DNA of 64,000 nt from Reticulitermes speratus (Eukaryota; Arthropoda; Insecta; Blattodea; Rhinotermitidae): contig JAJKFL010000005.1 of NCBI GenBank assembly GCA_021186555.1, positions 49,135,635 through 49,199,634 on the forward strand. Reading direction: 5' to 3'. The stretch's first letter is position 1. The number at the start of each line of letters is the position of its first letter. Position numbers and translations under genes: made by a program. The notes below the pieces were generated by a model that ran no database searches, was not told the origin of the DNA, and was given only the letters and a program-made list of their open reading frames with translations. Below are positions 1 to 10,274 of the stretch, one piece after another.

Positions 1-190
1 TGTTAGTTAGTTAGTTATTAGTGTTATAATCACTGGTGATAGAGACAGGTGGCGGGCTCTTGTGAGTGCGATAATGAACCTTCAGGTTCCATAGAACGCG
101 GGGAATTTCTTGACTAGCTGACGACCTGTTAGCTTCTTAAGAAGGACTCTGCTCCATGGAGTTCGTTAGTTAGTTAGTTAGTTAGTTATA
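1..190 (+). mobile_element. LINE 3' end with GTTA tail
   Basis: This matches, within the window, the 3' ends at 12.1, 42.7 and 50.4 kb and the reverse copy at 21.4 kb. The shared blocks read GACAGGTGGCGGGCTCTTGT and GGGGAATTTCTTGACTAGCT, end in CTCTGCTCCATGGAGTT and close with a (GTTA)n tail. Translated, the block gives the last residues of a non-LTR retrotransposon ORF2. Bases 1-18 are another GTTA tail, probably of a further copy cut by the window edge. Confidence 0.75.
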
Positions 191-956
191 ATCATTGATG
201 GACGATTGATACCTTTAAGACATGTTTCAGTTTCCATTCACCTGGGTAAAGATCCATAATACACACAAACTTCGTGGTTATGACACGCGGTGTACAGGCA
301 CTATCAAAATTGGTCTGTTACTTTCGTAGATTAAGAATTCAGATTAGACACGATCTGCACATTATGCGTCCGCTTTAGGCGCGTTCACAAAACTGCGAAA
401 AAACGACTATTAGCTTCGTCATGTCTGTCTGTTGTCTGTCTGTCTGTCTGTCTGTCCGTCCTTCCGCATGGAACAACAATATTGTAAGGATATAAGCGGT
501 CATGCTTATATATTTAGAACATTATAGCCCCCTGATGTTGGCTATAATAGGTAGCCGAAACATGTAGCAGCCAAAAACTAAGCTTTGTGAAGTAGTTGGA
601 AGTAAACCAGTGTGTCTTTCGTGGATATTTCAAGCTGACTCCAGGACGGACCAAGCTCAATTTTTTTCTCCGCTGTGGAATGCTCTGGAATGTCTATACC
701 TGTCTACGCACCCTCGCTTATATAATTACAGGTGACCGTTAAAGTTTACTTATCAGGGTTCTCAAACACGCGGCCTATGAGTCGCATGAGGCCCGCACGT
801 TTATTTTAGGCACTGATACAATAAAGTTTAAAATTCAATAACTATAACATAATGCGAGTATAACATTAAACAATAGAAGTACTAATATCGATATAGCAGC
901 GCAGCAATTTACTGTGACGTCACATTCAAAGTTACACGTGTTCTTCACGTGAAGTA
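191..956. other. Intergenic; dispersed repeat and one ribozyme-like motif
   Basis: No gene is seen. Bases 360-475 are a reverse copy of a dispersed repeat with an internal (CTGT)n stretch, related to 42300-42420 and 58065-58180. Bases 527-568 carry a CTGATGT...GCCGAAACATGTA motif like those discussed in the findings. Bases 757-800 (GGTTCTCAAACACGCGGCC) look like a decayed hAT-type terminus. Confidence 0.5.
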
Positions 957-1039
957 TACAGGGTGATTCAAAAGTCTCCATACATAGGGATTATATGGCA
1001 TCTGCATGCACCGTTGTTAGATCAGCATTTCCAGGTCAT

Positions 1040-1293
1040 TGGATTGGTCGTCGTGGTACCATAGAATGGCCTCCGAGGTCACCAGACCTCAGCCCAGTTG
1101 ATTTTTACTCGTGGCAGCATTTCAAGGCCGTGGTGTACCAGGTAAAAATACAAAATATGGACCACCTAAAATCATTAGAAATGCACGTGTGTGCATAACA
1201 CCAGGTGTGTTAAAGCGAGTTCGTCATGAGTGGGAGAGACACATCTGTATGTGCTATGAATGTGATGGTGCTGATATAGAGCACATTTTGTAG
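1040..1293 (+). pseudogene. Transposase C-terminal fragment (DDE, mariner-like), frameshifted
   Basis: One frame reads WIGRRGTIEWPPRSPDLSP; the WPPRSPDLSP block is the segment just before the last catalytic acidic residue in mariner-type DDE transposases. At about 1150-1180 the frame must switch to continue as ITPGVLKRVRHEW and end DGADIEHIL before a stop, the usual ending of this family (compare GGGHIEHL at 20 kb and GAHIEGL at 5.9 kb). The N-terminal half and the first catalytic Asp are absent, so it is dead. Confidence 0.75.
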
Positions 1294-1327
1294 ATAGAGA
1301 CAATTTGCCTCGTGTATGGAGACGTCT

Positions 1328-1590
1328 AGCCGATCCAGTGACCGTGCGGTCTAAGGCGTGGGTCTACGGCAGCTCGCTTACTAGGATCGTGGGTTCGAAT
1401 CCCGCCTAGGGCATGGATGTCTGTCTCTTGTGAGTGTTGTGTGTTGTGTGGTAGAGGTCTCTGCGACGAGCTGGTCACTCGTCCAGAGGAGTCCTACCGA
1501 CTGTGGTGTGTCTCCAATGTGTGTGATCGTGAAACCTCGACGAAACGAGGAGGCCCAGGCCCATATAGGGCTGTCGAGCCATAGAAAAAA
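1328..1590 (+). mobile_element. SINE family C (tRNA-Leu-like head)
   Basis: The head GCCGATCCAGTGACCGTGCG followed by GGGTTCGAATCCCGCC has pol III A- and B-box shape and looks like a class II (Leu/Ser-type) tRNA. The body ends GGGCTGTCGAGCCAT. Target duplications ATGGAGACGTCT (1316-1327) and ATGGAGACTTCT (1591-1602) bracket it. The other copies are at 25876-26139 and 61745-62002. Confidence 0.9.
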
Positions 1591-1615
1591 ATGGAGACTT
1601 CTGAATCACTCTGTA

Positions 1616-2086
1616 GTTTTGTAAATAATTCCAGCTGAGAGCAGAAATACTTATTTATCCCATATCTTATCTTTCCCAATTATAAGTGAAAAGTGGAGAT
1701 ATTATACAGAAGACAATCAGACAGTCTCTGCTAGACTTCCTTCCATTCTAAGCAAAGTTACTCAACCTAGCGGTATGTCGAAAGGACAACTGCGTAAGCC
1801 GACTTCGTTATACACATTCCATGAAACAGGTGAGCGTTTAAATTTGCTGACCCTGACACAACTTCTGCAGCCTGCTGACGTTCGGTGTCAGCACGCTAGA
1901 CAGCATAATAACGGTACAGTGACAATAAAACAGACGCACAGTCGCCATACCAGTCGAGAGAGGGTGCAAATCCGACCCTGTATATGGACTTAGATAACAA
2001 TGCACATGCAGTGTTGTGATTCACTTTATGACGCTGACGGTGCAACACGTGACACAGCGTCGGATATAAAAAGATACATAAATGAC
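1616..2086. other. No gene recognised
   Basis: An open frame of 72 codons at 1775-1993 has no recognisable motif and no codon bias I can see. The sequence is otherwise unremarkable. Confidence 0.4.
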
Positions 2087-2370
2087 GAGGGCCGGATAGC
2101 TCAGTCGGTATAGCGACTCGCTACGAGCTGGACGGTCCGGGGATTGAATCCCGGTGGGGGCGAGATTTTCCGCAGCCGTCCAGACCGGCCCTGGGGCCTA
2201 CCCAGCCTCCTGTACAATGGGTACCGGGTCTCTTTCCCGGGGGTAAAGCAGCCGGGGCGTGGCGTTGACTACCCAACCCTATCTAGCTCCGAGGTTAAAG
2301 AAAGAGTAGTGCTATACCTCTACTCCCCCTCTGGGCCTTCGTGGCCTGTTCTAGGGAGAACTTTACCTTT
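2087..2370 (+). mobile_element. SINE family A, full length
   Basis: The tRNA-like head has an A box (TAGCTCAGTCGGTATAGC) and a B-box-like GGGGATTGAATCCC. The body runs through CCGTCCAGACCGGCCCTGG and CTGTACAATGGGTACCGGG to a CTTTACCTTT tail. Target duplication ACATAAATGAC at 2076-2086 is repeated at 2371-2381. A reader could mistake the head for a tRNA gene. Confidence 0.92.
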
Positions 2371-2730
2371 ACATAAATGATGAACTAAAAAGGATTTGGG
2401 AGGAAGCGGTCCTGTCCTGATCCAGGTACTATGCAGACACTTGTTGGAGAGTCTGAAGAAAACCACGAACATCCAGTCAGAAAATATGGCAGTGCGCCTC
2501 GTCAATACATGCCTAATGTACCTCTGCAACCTCCTAACCTCCTAGGTGAATTTAAATGTCGTAATGAAATTACTTGTTTTGATGAGCTGAAGGTGAAACA
2601 AGTGTGACATTGAGGTTCTCACAGCGGTGCTGCTGAAGATAAAGTATTTCGGGAAATGACGCCGTAACATCCCACAAAACTTGAATCTTCAACTAACAAA
2701 TTGTTACAACGTGTAGGATCCACGTCACTG
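2371..2730. other. Intergenic
   Basis: No gene is seen. Bases 2600-2690 (GTGACATTGAGGTTCTCAC, then a CCGTAACATCCCACA stretch) resemble the degenerate dispersed element seen at 10.3 and 26.5 kb. Confidence 0.4.
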
Positions 2731-2937
2731 TAAGGTAAAGGTAAGATAAAGTTCACCCTGGCACAGGCCACGGTCAACGCTATCCCCGGCCGCTTTACAC
2801 CGGAAACGAGACCCGGTACCCAATGTACAGGTGGCTAGGTGGGCCCAAGCGGCCAGTCTCGCCCCCCACCAGAATTCGATCCCCGGACCGTCCAGCCCGT
2901 AGCGAGTCGCTATACCGACTGAGCTATCGCGGCCCAC
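2731..2937 (-). mobile_element. SINE family A, internally deleted
   Basis: A reverse-orientation copy with an intact tRNA-like head (TATACCGACTGAGCTATCGC near the right end) lacks part of the body. Imperfect flanking duplications ATCCACGTCACTG (2718-2730) and ATCCACGTTAACTG (from 2938) mark the insertion. Confidence 0.88.
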
Positions 2938-2950
2938 ATCCACGTTAACT

Positions 2951-3752
2951 GCAATAAGCAAAATTAGACACAGAAGAAAGATAAAGAGGAGAAAAAAAGA
3001 TGAGTAATACAGAGAAAATAAATAGTGGGTAGAAAGAAAAGGCGGACAAGAAGGAGTAGGAAGTAGAAAAGACAGAGAGGAAAACGCTCAGAAGGGAGGG
3101 AACAGATGAGATGAAAATTATAAGAAAAAGAGAGGAAAGAAAGAGAAGGAAGAGGAAAAATTGAATCTATTTATTTACATTTATTTAACGACGCCTTCAA
3201 TGACGCAGAATGTAGCGTCGAATGACTGTATAGCAGTGAATAATGAATTCGAAAGGACATGGAAGGAAGAGTTCCTGACACGACTTAAGCTACTATCATT
3301 CAATTGGCCTAGATGTACTGAGGAAACCCACGGAAAACGTCAATCAGGATACTTGGTTTTCAGGCTGAGATACGAACAAGGAACCACCGTAAATAAAAGT
3401 CACAAGCTTTAACACTTTAGCCAGCTTCCTAGGTGACAGCAAGGGAAGAAAATCACGAAACACGAAGATAAGGAGAAACACTTAACAGCTTTTTAGTCTT
3501 GTCGGCATTGTTTCGCATGAAAGTGGTGTTCAATTACACTGAATGGACAGATAAACAGACCGACAGTCACAACTGTATTTCAGGAAATATCCTTTATTGT
3601 CCAAAACGTACTACGTGTTTCGGCTTTTTCATATACCCAACATCAGGCATGAGAACCAAAATATGAGATAAACTCTTTATATATAAACAGATTAATTCAT
3701 CACAAGGGGATGTCTTACCGATTATTACAGACTACAGCATACCACCGGCGGA
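2951..3752. other. Purine-rich tract and intergenic sequence
   Basis: Bases 2965-3160 are almost entirely A and G, a strand-asymmetric polypurine tract. From 3160 there is no recognisable gene. Bases 3612-3647 carry, on the minus strand, CTGATGT...GCCGAAACACGTA, one of the ribozyme-like motifs. Confidence 0.5.
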
Positions 3753-4602
3753 CATGAGGTGGCGCAGTCGGTTGAGGCACTGCGCTACAAGCCGGGAGGT
3801 CGCGGGTTCGATTCCCGATGGTGTCATTGACATAATCCTTCCGGCCACACTATGGCCCTGGGGTCGACTCAGCGTCTAACAGAAATGAGTACCAGGAACT
3901 TCACGTTGTATTCACCGTGCATCTTGTTAACTAATTAAAAGTTTTATTAGACCAACATGTGCTCTATATTCTTATAACCAAGTCAATCACCCCTACATAT
4001 GTTTCGACCTATAACAGGCCATCTTCAGGGGGGTCAAAGTTTTTTACATAGACTTTACATCTGTTGTTCAATTTTAAAAAAGTTAGTACATCCACGTAAA
4101 AGGTAAAATGAATCGTAGTTCCCAATGGATTTAGGTATTATTATTATTTGCAGCTGTAAAATCCTAGGGACTGCCTTTAATTTATATATAACAATAGATA
4201 TGTAATTTTAACCTTTTATGTAAACACATTCCCTAGGATTTTACAGCTGCAAGTAACAATACCAAAATCCATTGGGAACTAAGATTTATTTTACCTTTAT
4301 GTGGATGTACTAACTTTTTTAAAATTGAACAAGAGATGTAAAGTCTGTGTAAAAAACTTTGACCCCTGAAGATGGCTTGTTATAGGTCGAAACATATGTA
4401 GGGGTGATTGACTTGGTTATAAGAATACAGTGGATATGTTGTTCTAATAAAACTTTTAATAAGTACCAGGAATATTTCCTGGGGAGTAAAGGCGGCCGGT
4501 GCGTAGGGCTGACAACCTTACCACCTTCATGTGCCGATAGTCTAGAAATCTGGGAGCGGGCCTGTCCAGGCCTGTAATGGGATTGCTTTGCGTTTAGCTT
4601 GC
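3753..4602 (+). mobile_element. SINE family B, split by a foldback element
   Basis: The tRNA-like head (GGTGGCGCAGTCGGTTGAGG, then CGCGGGTTCGATTCCCGATG) and first body half lie at 3753-3898. The second half (ACCAGGAATATTTCCTGG to GGGATTGCTTTGCG) resumes after 4472. AGTACCAGGAA is duplicated at 3888-3898 and 4462-4472 around the intruder. Confidence 0.9.
3899..4461. mobile_element. Foldback element with about 240 bp inverted arms
   Basis: The two arms (roughly 3935-4180 and 4225-4460) are near-perfect reverse complements that share TTATAACCAAGTCAATCACC, GAGGCAGTCCCTAGGATT-like and TACAGCTG segments. It is inserted in a family B SINE with an 11 bp target duplication. Each arm contains a CTGAAGATGGC...GTCGAAACATATGTA motif, so the element carries two divergent copies of the ribozyme-like core. 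No open frame is present. Confidence 0.85.
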
Positions 4603-5481
4603 TATAGCATACTATTATTTTAGCATGTCTGCGCTACCGTGCGGTGATAATACGAACTAAAACTCCAGCCTGCCGGTAAGCAACTTCCTACAGTCTTCCG
4701 CCATCTGTTTACGAACGTTAGAAACTAAATCGATGTTGTATAGAACAGCGGCTTTAGCAAATTCTTAGCAACATATCTTCGACGTTTCAGACAATAACAT
4801 TTTACGGGATTTTTAAAACAAGGAAGACAGCTTCCGGCGGTTAGAAAAAGTTAACATCTGCGGCGATGCTAAACAGCACTTCCTGTGCTGGCGCTAGACA
4901 TGTGAAATTTGTTGTTAGAAATTAGAATTTGTGAACACAAAGTTCAGCTATTTTTGGAGCCCAAAGAAAGGAATGGCAAAATTTTCATCCCTTGTCTGTA
5001 GGCTCTTTCAACATTTATCTCGACTGGCCAACAATTTTATCACAACAAAACCACGTGGTACAAAAAATACCTTAAACTGCAGTGTTCGTGCTTGCGTGTT
5101 GGCTATGTTCATGGACTGATACGAAACAAAATTTTCTCGGCGAACTCACGTACCAAATTTGGTCAACAACAGTCAAATCTAACTCTAATCACATGTACAC
5201 TAACACAGAGAGAGGTACTATCACGTGAGAGGCGCCAAAAAAATACACTTACCTGCAATTATCACGGAAGAACATTAAAACTTATAACAGACTAGCCGAG
5301 CAAGGTGGCTCAGCCGGTAACGCTTCTGGCTTGTACTTGGGCGCTGCCCGTTTCGAAATTTGGTAGGGACATCGGCTGCTCTGACAAATTTTTTAGTTGA
5401 TTTTGATCTCAAGTTTGTTCTCAATGTACAGTCAGTTTACAATCACCACAGAATTAAACGTATTTAATAGCCTGCATTATA
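4603..5481. other. No gene recognised; possible SINE head
   Basis: Open frames of 60-70 codons here show no motif. Bases 5296-5370 (CAAGGTGGCTCAGCCGGTAA then GCCCGTTTCGAAATTTGG) look like a decayed tRNA-related SINE head, distantly similar to 7263-7345. Confidence 0.4.
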
Positions 5482-6058
5482 CAGGGCATACACAAAAGAA
5501 TGGTGCGGTTTCAAAAGTGAATAAAAAATTTATGTCTCACATTACACGGGCAAAACATACACCGTCAGCGGCGGCAACTGTCCAAGTTTCTCATGCGCTA
5601 CCAGCAGTTCGCTTCTCATGCTTACTGCGTGGCCGCGGGGCCAGTTTCAAAGATGGCGTTGCAGCAGGAGAAGGCTTTCTGTGTGCTCCGTTTTGAGGTG
5701 TCCAGATCTGTGATTACAGTGCAGCGTGAGTTTCGTGCACGGTTTCTTTCTTTGGGGGTTCGTTAAAGACAGCGTTTATGTACCACCATTGCCCACGTCC
5801 ATCCATGAAATTCGTGATCGGATAACGCATGCACTGCAGGCCATTACAGCGGACATACTACACCGGGTCTGGGATGAGTTTGATTACCGTGTGGATGTGT
5901 ATCGTGTGACTCAGGGTGCACACATTGAAGGATTGTAATTATCAAATGAGAAACTTGGACAGTTGCCGCCGCTGACGGTGTAAGTTGTGCCCGTGTAAGG
6001 TGAGAAATACATTTTTTATTCACTTTTGATACCGCACCATTCTTTTGTGTGTGCCCTG
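5482..6058 (+). mobile_element. Internally deleted mariner-like element, long inverted ends
   Basis: It is flanked by TA dinucleotides. Terminal repeats of about 115 bp begin CAGGGCATACACAAAAGAAT at 5482 and are mirrored to 6058. Between them the start and the end of a transposase are joined directly. The outer 30 bp of this terminal repeat also make up the 78 bp elements at 13844 and 44161. Confidence 0.9.
5654..5938 (+). pseudogene. Transposase start fused out of frame to its C-terminus
   Basis: ATG at 5654 opens MALQQEKAFCVLRFEV, a typical mariner-like N-terminus, and runs for 37 codons. Near 5740 the sequence jumps, at a short TTTCTTTCTTTG-like microhomology, to the C-terminal block FFLWGFVKDSVYVPPLPT, which lies in another frame and ends at 5938. 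The DNA-binding domain and the catalytic core are missing. It can only be moved by a transposase supplied elsewhere. Confidence 0.85.
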
Positions 6059-6060
6059 TA

Positions 6061-6328
6061 CATTAGGAACAACAAAAATAAACTGAATGTAGAGGAATTT
6101 GGATCTGAACACCTGCTTTTAAAAAACAATAACACTGTAACATTGCTCTGATTATTTTATAGACATTAGCGTGATAATGGCTTATAATTAAGCGAAACAT
6201 GTCGTTAGATAAAAAACAAAGCAATTTGTTTCATCAGTAAGTGCATTACGTGAAGATGTGGATTGGATTTAACTGACTAAAGACTTGGGTGCAAAAGCGA
6301 TAATGAAAATACTGAGTTAAAAGCAAAA
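6061..6328. other. Intergenic
   Basis: No gene is seen. Bases 6165-6205 contain a degraded form of the ribozyme-like motif (TGATAATGGC...GCGAAACATGTC). Confidence 0.4.
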
Positions 6329-6576
6329 TTTCACCCTATAACAGGCCATGGGGGCCCATAGGAGGAGTAGAGATATAGCTCTACTCTCTCTTTAACTTCG
6401 GCGCTCAACGCAACGCCCCGGCCTCTTTACCCCAGGGAAAGAAACCAGGTACCCATTTTACAGCAGGTTGGGTGAGCACCAGGGCCGGTCTGGACGGTTG
6501 CGGAAAATCTCGCCCCCGGGATTCGATCCCCGGACCGTCCAGTCCGTAGCGAGTCGCTATACCGACTACGTAATCC
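6329..6576 (-). mobile_element. SINE family A
   Basis: Reverse copy; the tail-side TTCACCCTATAACAGGCCAT is at the left, and CTGGACGGTCCGGGGATCGA reads on the minus strand at the right. The A box at about 6555-6575 is mutated (CCGACTACGTAATCCC in + orientation). Confidence 0.88.
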
Positions 6577-7262
6577 CGACAAGAAGAAGAATTTCTTGAT
6601 TAGCTTACGGACTGTCAACTTATGAGGAGTTCCCAATTTTCAGGTTGCCAACATGCAACCGATGCCACCAAACAGTTCTACAAGCCTGCAATAGATGACA
6701 GCACTCATCGCATCATGGCAGAGCTAAGCAGTAAATGACACGTATGCACAGAGCAACATGCAACCGATGTCACCAAACAGTTCTACAACTCTGCAATAGA
6801 TGACAGCACTCATCGCATCATACTCCGGGCACATGGCAGAGCTAAGCGTATGCACAGAGCATGCTGCCAGCTGAATGACCTTCCATCCGCAATATTTATG
6901 AGGAACGACAAAAAGAATGTCCGTGTTGAGGTCGTGTGTGGAGAGTTTTGTTCCTATTATGTGCAATATCGACCTTCAGCAGTAACTGTAAACCTCGTAT
7001 TTACTAATGCGCTCACGGTACATTTACTGGCGGTTCACACAATCACGTCTTCACAGGTTGATGCATGGCTTCACGGTAAAGCTGTGACCTATTGGCCTCA
7101 CAAATTTGGTATCCTAAGTAGGGTTTACAGGTCAGAAGGATACGTTCGACCAGACCTTACTCACCACAGAATCTGACCTCTAAGCTAAACTAAGACGGCG
7201 AGTTTTTCAGTTGAATTGAGTAAAATCAGCAGCACGTCGATTCTGTGGTCCTCTGGGTCATG
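6577..7262. other. Tandem duplication, no gene recognised
   Basis: A segment beginning ACATGCAACCGATG at 6651 is repeated from 6756, an offset of 105 bp; the copies share CACCAAACAGTTCTACAA and ATAGATGACAGCACTCATCG. The 108-codon open frame at 6850-7176 starts inside the second copy and has no recognisable domain, so I do not call it a gene. Confidence 0.6.
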
Positions 7263-7460
7263 ACACGTGGTTAGCTGTACGTATAATACTTCATACTTGT
7301 ATTTTGGAGGTGCCCCGTTCGAATCTCGCGGGAGGTCCTACTTCCTGACTCACATTTTTCGTTGTTTTCCTAAGTTTCTGCAGGAAACTGCAGGGACCTT
7401 TCCTCGCTTAGGTCACCACCGTATCCTGCCGAACTCTGTCCAATTCAGCATTCATGAATT
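7263..7460 (+). mobile_element. Possible tRNA-headed SINE of another family
   Basis: A GTGGTTAGC A-box-like start at 7267 and CCCCGTTCGAATCTCGCGGG (B box, 7314-7333) suggest a tRNA-derived head. It is followed by a body with TTTTCCTAAGTTTCTGCAGG. No second copy in the window is close enough to define its ends. Confidence 0.45.
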
Positions 7461-7788
7461 AATCCCACTATCGATGCTACATACTCTGAGATCACGGGTC
7501 CATATATTCTCCCAAAATCTATGAGCCCCCTTCAAATTACAGGCACCAGAAATGCTGACACGAAGCAACTCCATACTAAAGACGCACTACTGTGCAATGA
7601 CCTGTGAACCTCGCTGTAGTTTGGTGCTTTGTACTCAGCACATAACAGCTCATAAAAAGGTAAGTTCCCCTATTTGTCGTTACCGTGACAAAGGTACGGT
7701 TAAAGATGTCTTGTGCAAGCCAAGAGGTACAAGCGGGAGTAGAGGTATAGCTCCACTTATTCTTAAGAGTGTACATATCGCAAAACAA
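7461..7788. other. Intergenic with SINE family D tail
   Basis: Bases 7690-7768 (GGTACGGTTAAAGATGTCTT, GGGAGTAGAGGTATAGCTCC) resemble the 3' part of the diverged family D SINE in reverse orientation. No gene is seen. Confidence 0.4.
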
Positions 7789-8275
7789 CTGATTAGTATA
7801 TCGCAGCGCAAAACAAATGATTAGTGCACAGTACAGTAAAACAAATGACTAGTGTATAGCAGTGCAAAACAACTGATTAGGGTATAGTGGCGCAAGACAA
7901 ATGATTAGTGCTATGTAGTGCAAAACAATTAATTATTGTATAGTAATGCAAAACAACTGATTAGTGTATAGTAGTACAAACAACTGATTAGTGTATAGTA
8001 GTGCAAAACAATTAATTATTGTATAGTAATGCAAAACAACTGATTAGGGTATAGTGAGCAAACAACTGATTAGTGGTATAGTAGCAAAACAATTAATTAT
8101 GTGTATAGTAATGCAAAACAACTGATTAGTGTATAGTAGTACAAACAACTGATTAGTGACAGTAGTGCAAAACAATTAATTAGTGTATAGTAATGCAAAA
8201 CAACTGATTAGTGTATAGTAGTACAAACAACTGATTAGTGTATAGTAGTGCAAAACAATTAATTAGTGTATATGC
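7789..8275. repeat. 28 bp minisatellite
   Basis: A unit like CAAAACAACTGATTAGTGTA plus TAGTAGTG recurs about 17 times, with AATTAATTA variants and frequent 1-2 base indels. It leads directly into the LINE-derived segment and 39 bp array that follow. Confidence 0.9.
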
Positions 8276-8570
8276 TATGAAAGAAATGATAGTAGGACAA
8301 AAAGTGACGGGACAGATAGGAAAAGAGTAAAGGCTATGAATACTAAAAAAGAGTGGATACTGAAATTGAAGGAAAGCACTGATGATGTATCGAGATCGCA
8401 ATTGAAGATCAACCTAGTGTAAGACTATGAAGAAATGATAGAGGTACGGATAGTCGTAGACGGGATAAGAAGAAGAGCTACGGACTACTGAAGAACTACA
8501 GGAAGAAGAGGTGGAACCTGGTAAAGATAAGAATGAAGATAGTTGCGACTGTATAAGAGACTCGTTTGAA
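8276..8570 (+). mobile_element. Degenerate LINE ORF2 C-terminus
   Basis: Phrases such as AAGAGTGGATACTGAAATTG and GAAGGAAAGCACTGATGATG match, with small gaps, the minus strand of 51560-51640, which encodes the basic C-terminal tail of a LINE ORF2 (KEKRRYWKLKEEALDRTCGE in that copy). Further partial echoes of GAAGAAGAGCTACGGACTAC lie at 8470-8570. No frame is open. It forms the left shoulder of the 39 bp array. Confidence 0.65.
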
Positions 8571-10083
8571 GAGGCTCGGACCTGTCGTAAGACAGACTAC
8601 AGAATGAAGAGGCTAAGGACCTGTCGTAAGACGACTACAGAATGAAGAGGCTACGGACCTGTCGTAAGACAGACTACAGAACGAAGAGGCTGCGGACCTG
8701 TCGTAAGACAGACTACAGAATGAAGAGGCTGCGGACCTGTCGTAAGACAGACTACAGAATTAAGAGGCTACGGACCTGTCGTAAGACAGACTACAGAATG
8801 AAGAGGCTACGGACCTGTCGTAAGACAGACTACAGAATGAAGAGGCTACGGACCTGTCGTAAGACAGACTACAGAAGAAGAGGCTGCGGACCTGTCGTAA
8901 GACAGACTAGAGAACGAAGAGGCTAGCGGACCTGTCGTAAGACTACAGAAGAAGAGGATACGGACCTGTCGTAAGACAGACTACAGAACGAAGAGGCTAC
9001 GGACCTGTCGTAAGACAGACTACAGAATGAAGAGGCTACGGACCTGTCGTAAGACAGACTACAGAACGAAGAGGCTCGGACCTGTCGTAAGACAGACTAC
9101 AGAACGAAGAGGCTACGGACCTGTCGTAAGACAGACTAGAGAATGAAGAGGTTACGGACCTGTCGTAAGACAGACTACAGAATGAAGAGGCTCGGACCTG
9201 TCGTAAGACAGACTAAGAATGAAGAGGCTACGGACCTGTCGTAAGAGACTACAGAACGAAGAGGCTACGGACCTGTCGTAAGACAGACTACAGAATGAAG
9301 AGGCTCGGACCTGTCGTAAGACAGACTAGAGAACGAAGAGGCTACGGACCTGTCGTAAGACAGAGAATGAAGAGGCATACGGACCTGTCGTAAGACAGAC
9401 TACAGAAGAAGAGGCTACGGACCTGTCGTAAGACAGACTACAGAATGAAGAGGCTACGGACCTGTCGTAAGACAGACTAGAGAACGAAGAGGCTACGGAC
9501 CTGTCGTAAGAGACTACAGAACGAAGAGGATACGGACCTGTCGTAAGACAGACTAAGAACGAAGAGGCTACGGACCTGTCGTAAGACAGACTACAGAACG
9601 AAGAGGCTACGGACCTGTCGTAAGACAGACTAGAGAACGAAGAGGTTACGGACCTGTCGTAAGACAGACTACAGAACGAAGAGGTACGGACCTGTCGTAA
9701 GACAGACTAGAGAACGAAGAGGTTACGGACCTGTCGTAAGACAGACTACAGAAGAAGAGGCTGCGGACCTCGTCGACTAAGAGACTAGATCTACAGAGAA
9801 CGAAGAGGTTACGGACCTGTCGTAAGACAGACTAGAGAACGAAGAGGCTACGGACCTGTCGTAAGACAGACTACAGAATCGAAGAGGCTACGGACCTGTC
9901 GTAAACAGACTAAGACGAACTAGACAAGAAACTGAAGAAGGCTCGGACCTGTCGTAAGACAGACTACAGAACGAAGAGGTACGGACCTGTCGTAAGACAG
10001 ACTAGAGAACGAAGAGGCTACGGACCTGTCGTAAGACAGACTACAGAACGAAGAGGCTACGGACCTGTCGTAAGACAGACTGC
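8570..10083 (+). repeat. 39 bp minisatellite derived from a LINE
   Basis: The unit GAAGAGGCTACGGACCTGTC plus GTAAGACAGACTACAGAAC occurs roughly 38 times. Units differ by short indels (missing GA, ACA or TAC) and a few substitutions. The unit is nearly identical to the codons for KRLQTCRKTDY near the end of the LINE ORF2 on the minus strand at 51525-51562. The 94-codon open frame across it is a by-product of 39 being divisible by three. Confidence 0.93.
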
Positions 10084-10274
10084 AGAATAAGTACAAAACA
10101 ACTGACTCTTATCTTGTGGCAAAACCCTAATATAAATCATGCCAATGCCGAACCATAAAATTCATATAACATACAATACTGATATATTGGACACGTCCTA
10201 AGTCAGTTTAATCCAGTTCACATCGTCACAGTCCATGACCTAAACTAACATTCATTTTAATATAATCCTATCTG
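10084..10274. other. AT-rich spacer
   Basis: Nothing recognised. Confidence 0.4.

Larger units (their letters stand above)
957..1615 (+). mobile_element. Mariner-like element remnant, split by a SINE
   Basis: The left end CAGGGTGATTCAAAAGTCTC (from 959) is mirrored by the right end GAGACTTCTGAATCACTCTG (to 1613), and both are flanked by TA, the Tc1/mariner target. The interior keeps only the C-terminal part of a transposase. A family C SINE sits in the right terminal repeat at 1328-1590. Confidence 0.8.

Noticed and set aside
167..190. Telomeric repeat
   Set aside because: GTTA is four bases, not the insect TTAGG, and sits at the end of a LINE.
2091..2160. tRNA gene on the + strand (also 34892, 35248, 48196, 52460, 61745, 63020)
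   Set aside because: A and B boxes are present, but each is fused to a conserved 200 bp body and flanked by target duplications. They are SINE heads, not tRNA genes.
6850..7176. 108-codon gene
   Set aside because: Starts in a local duplication, no domain, no codon bias visible.
8570..10083. CRISPR array
   Set aside because: Units are contiguous with no unique spacers and the DNA is animal.
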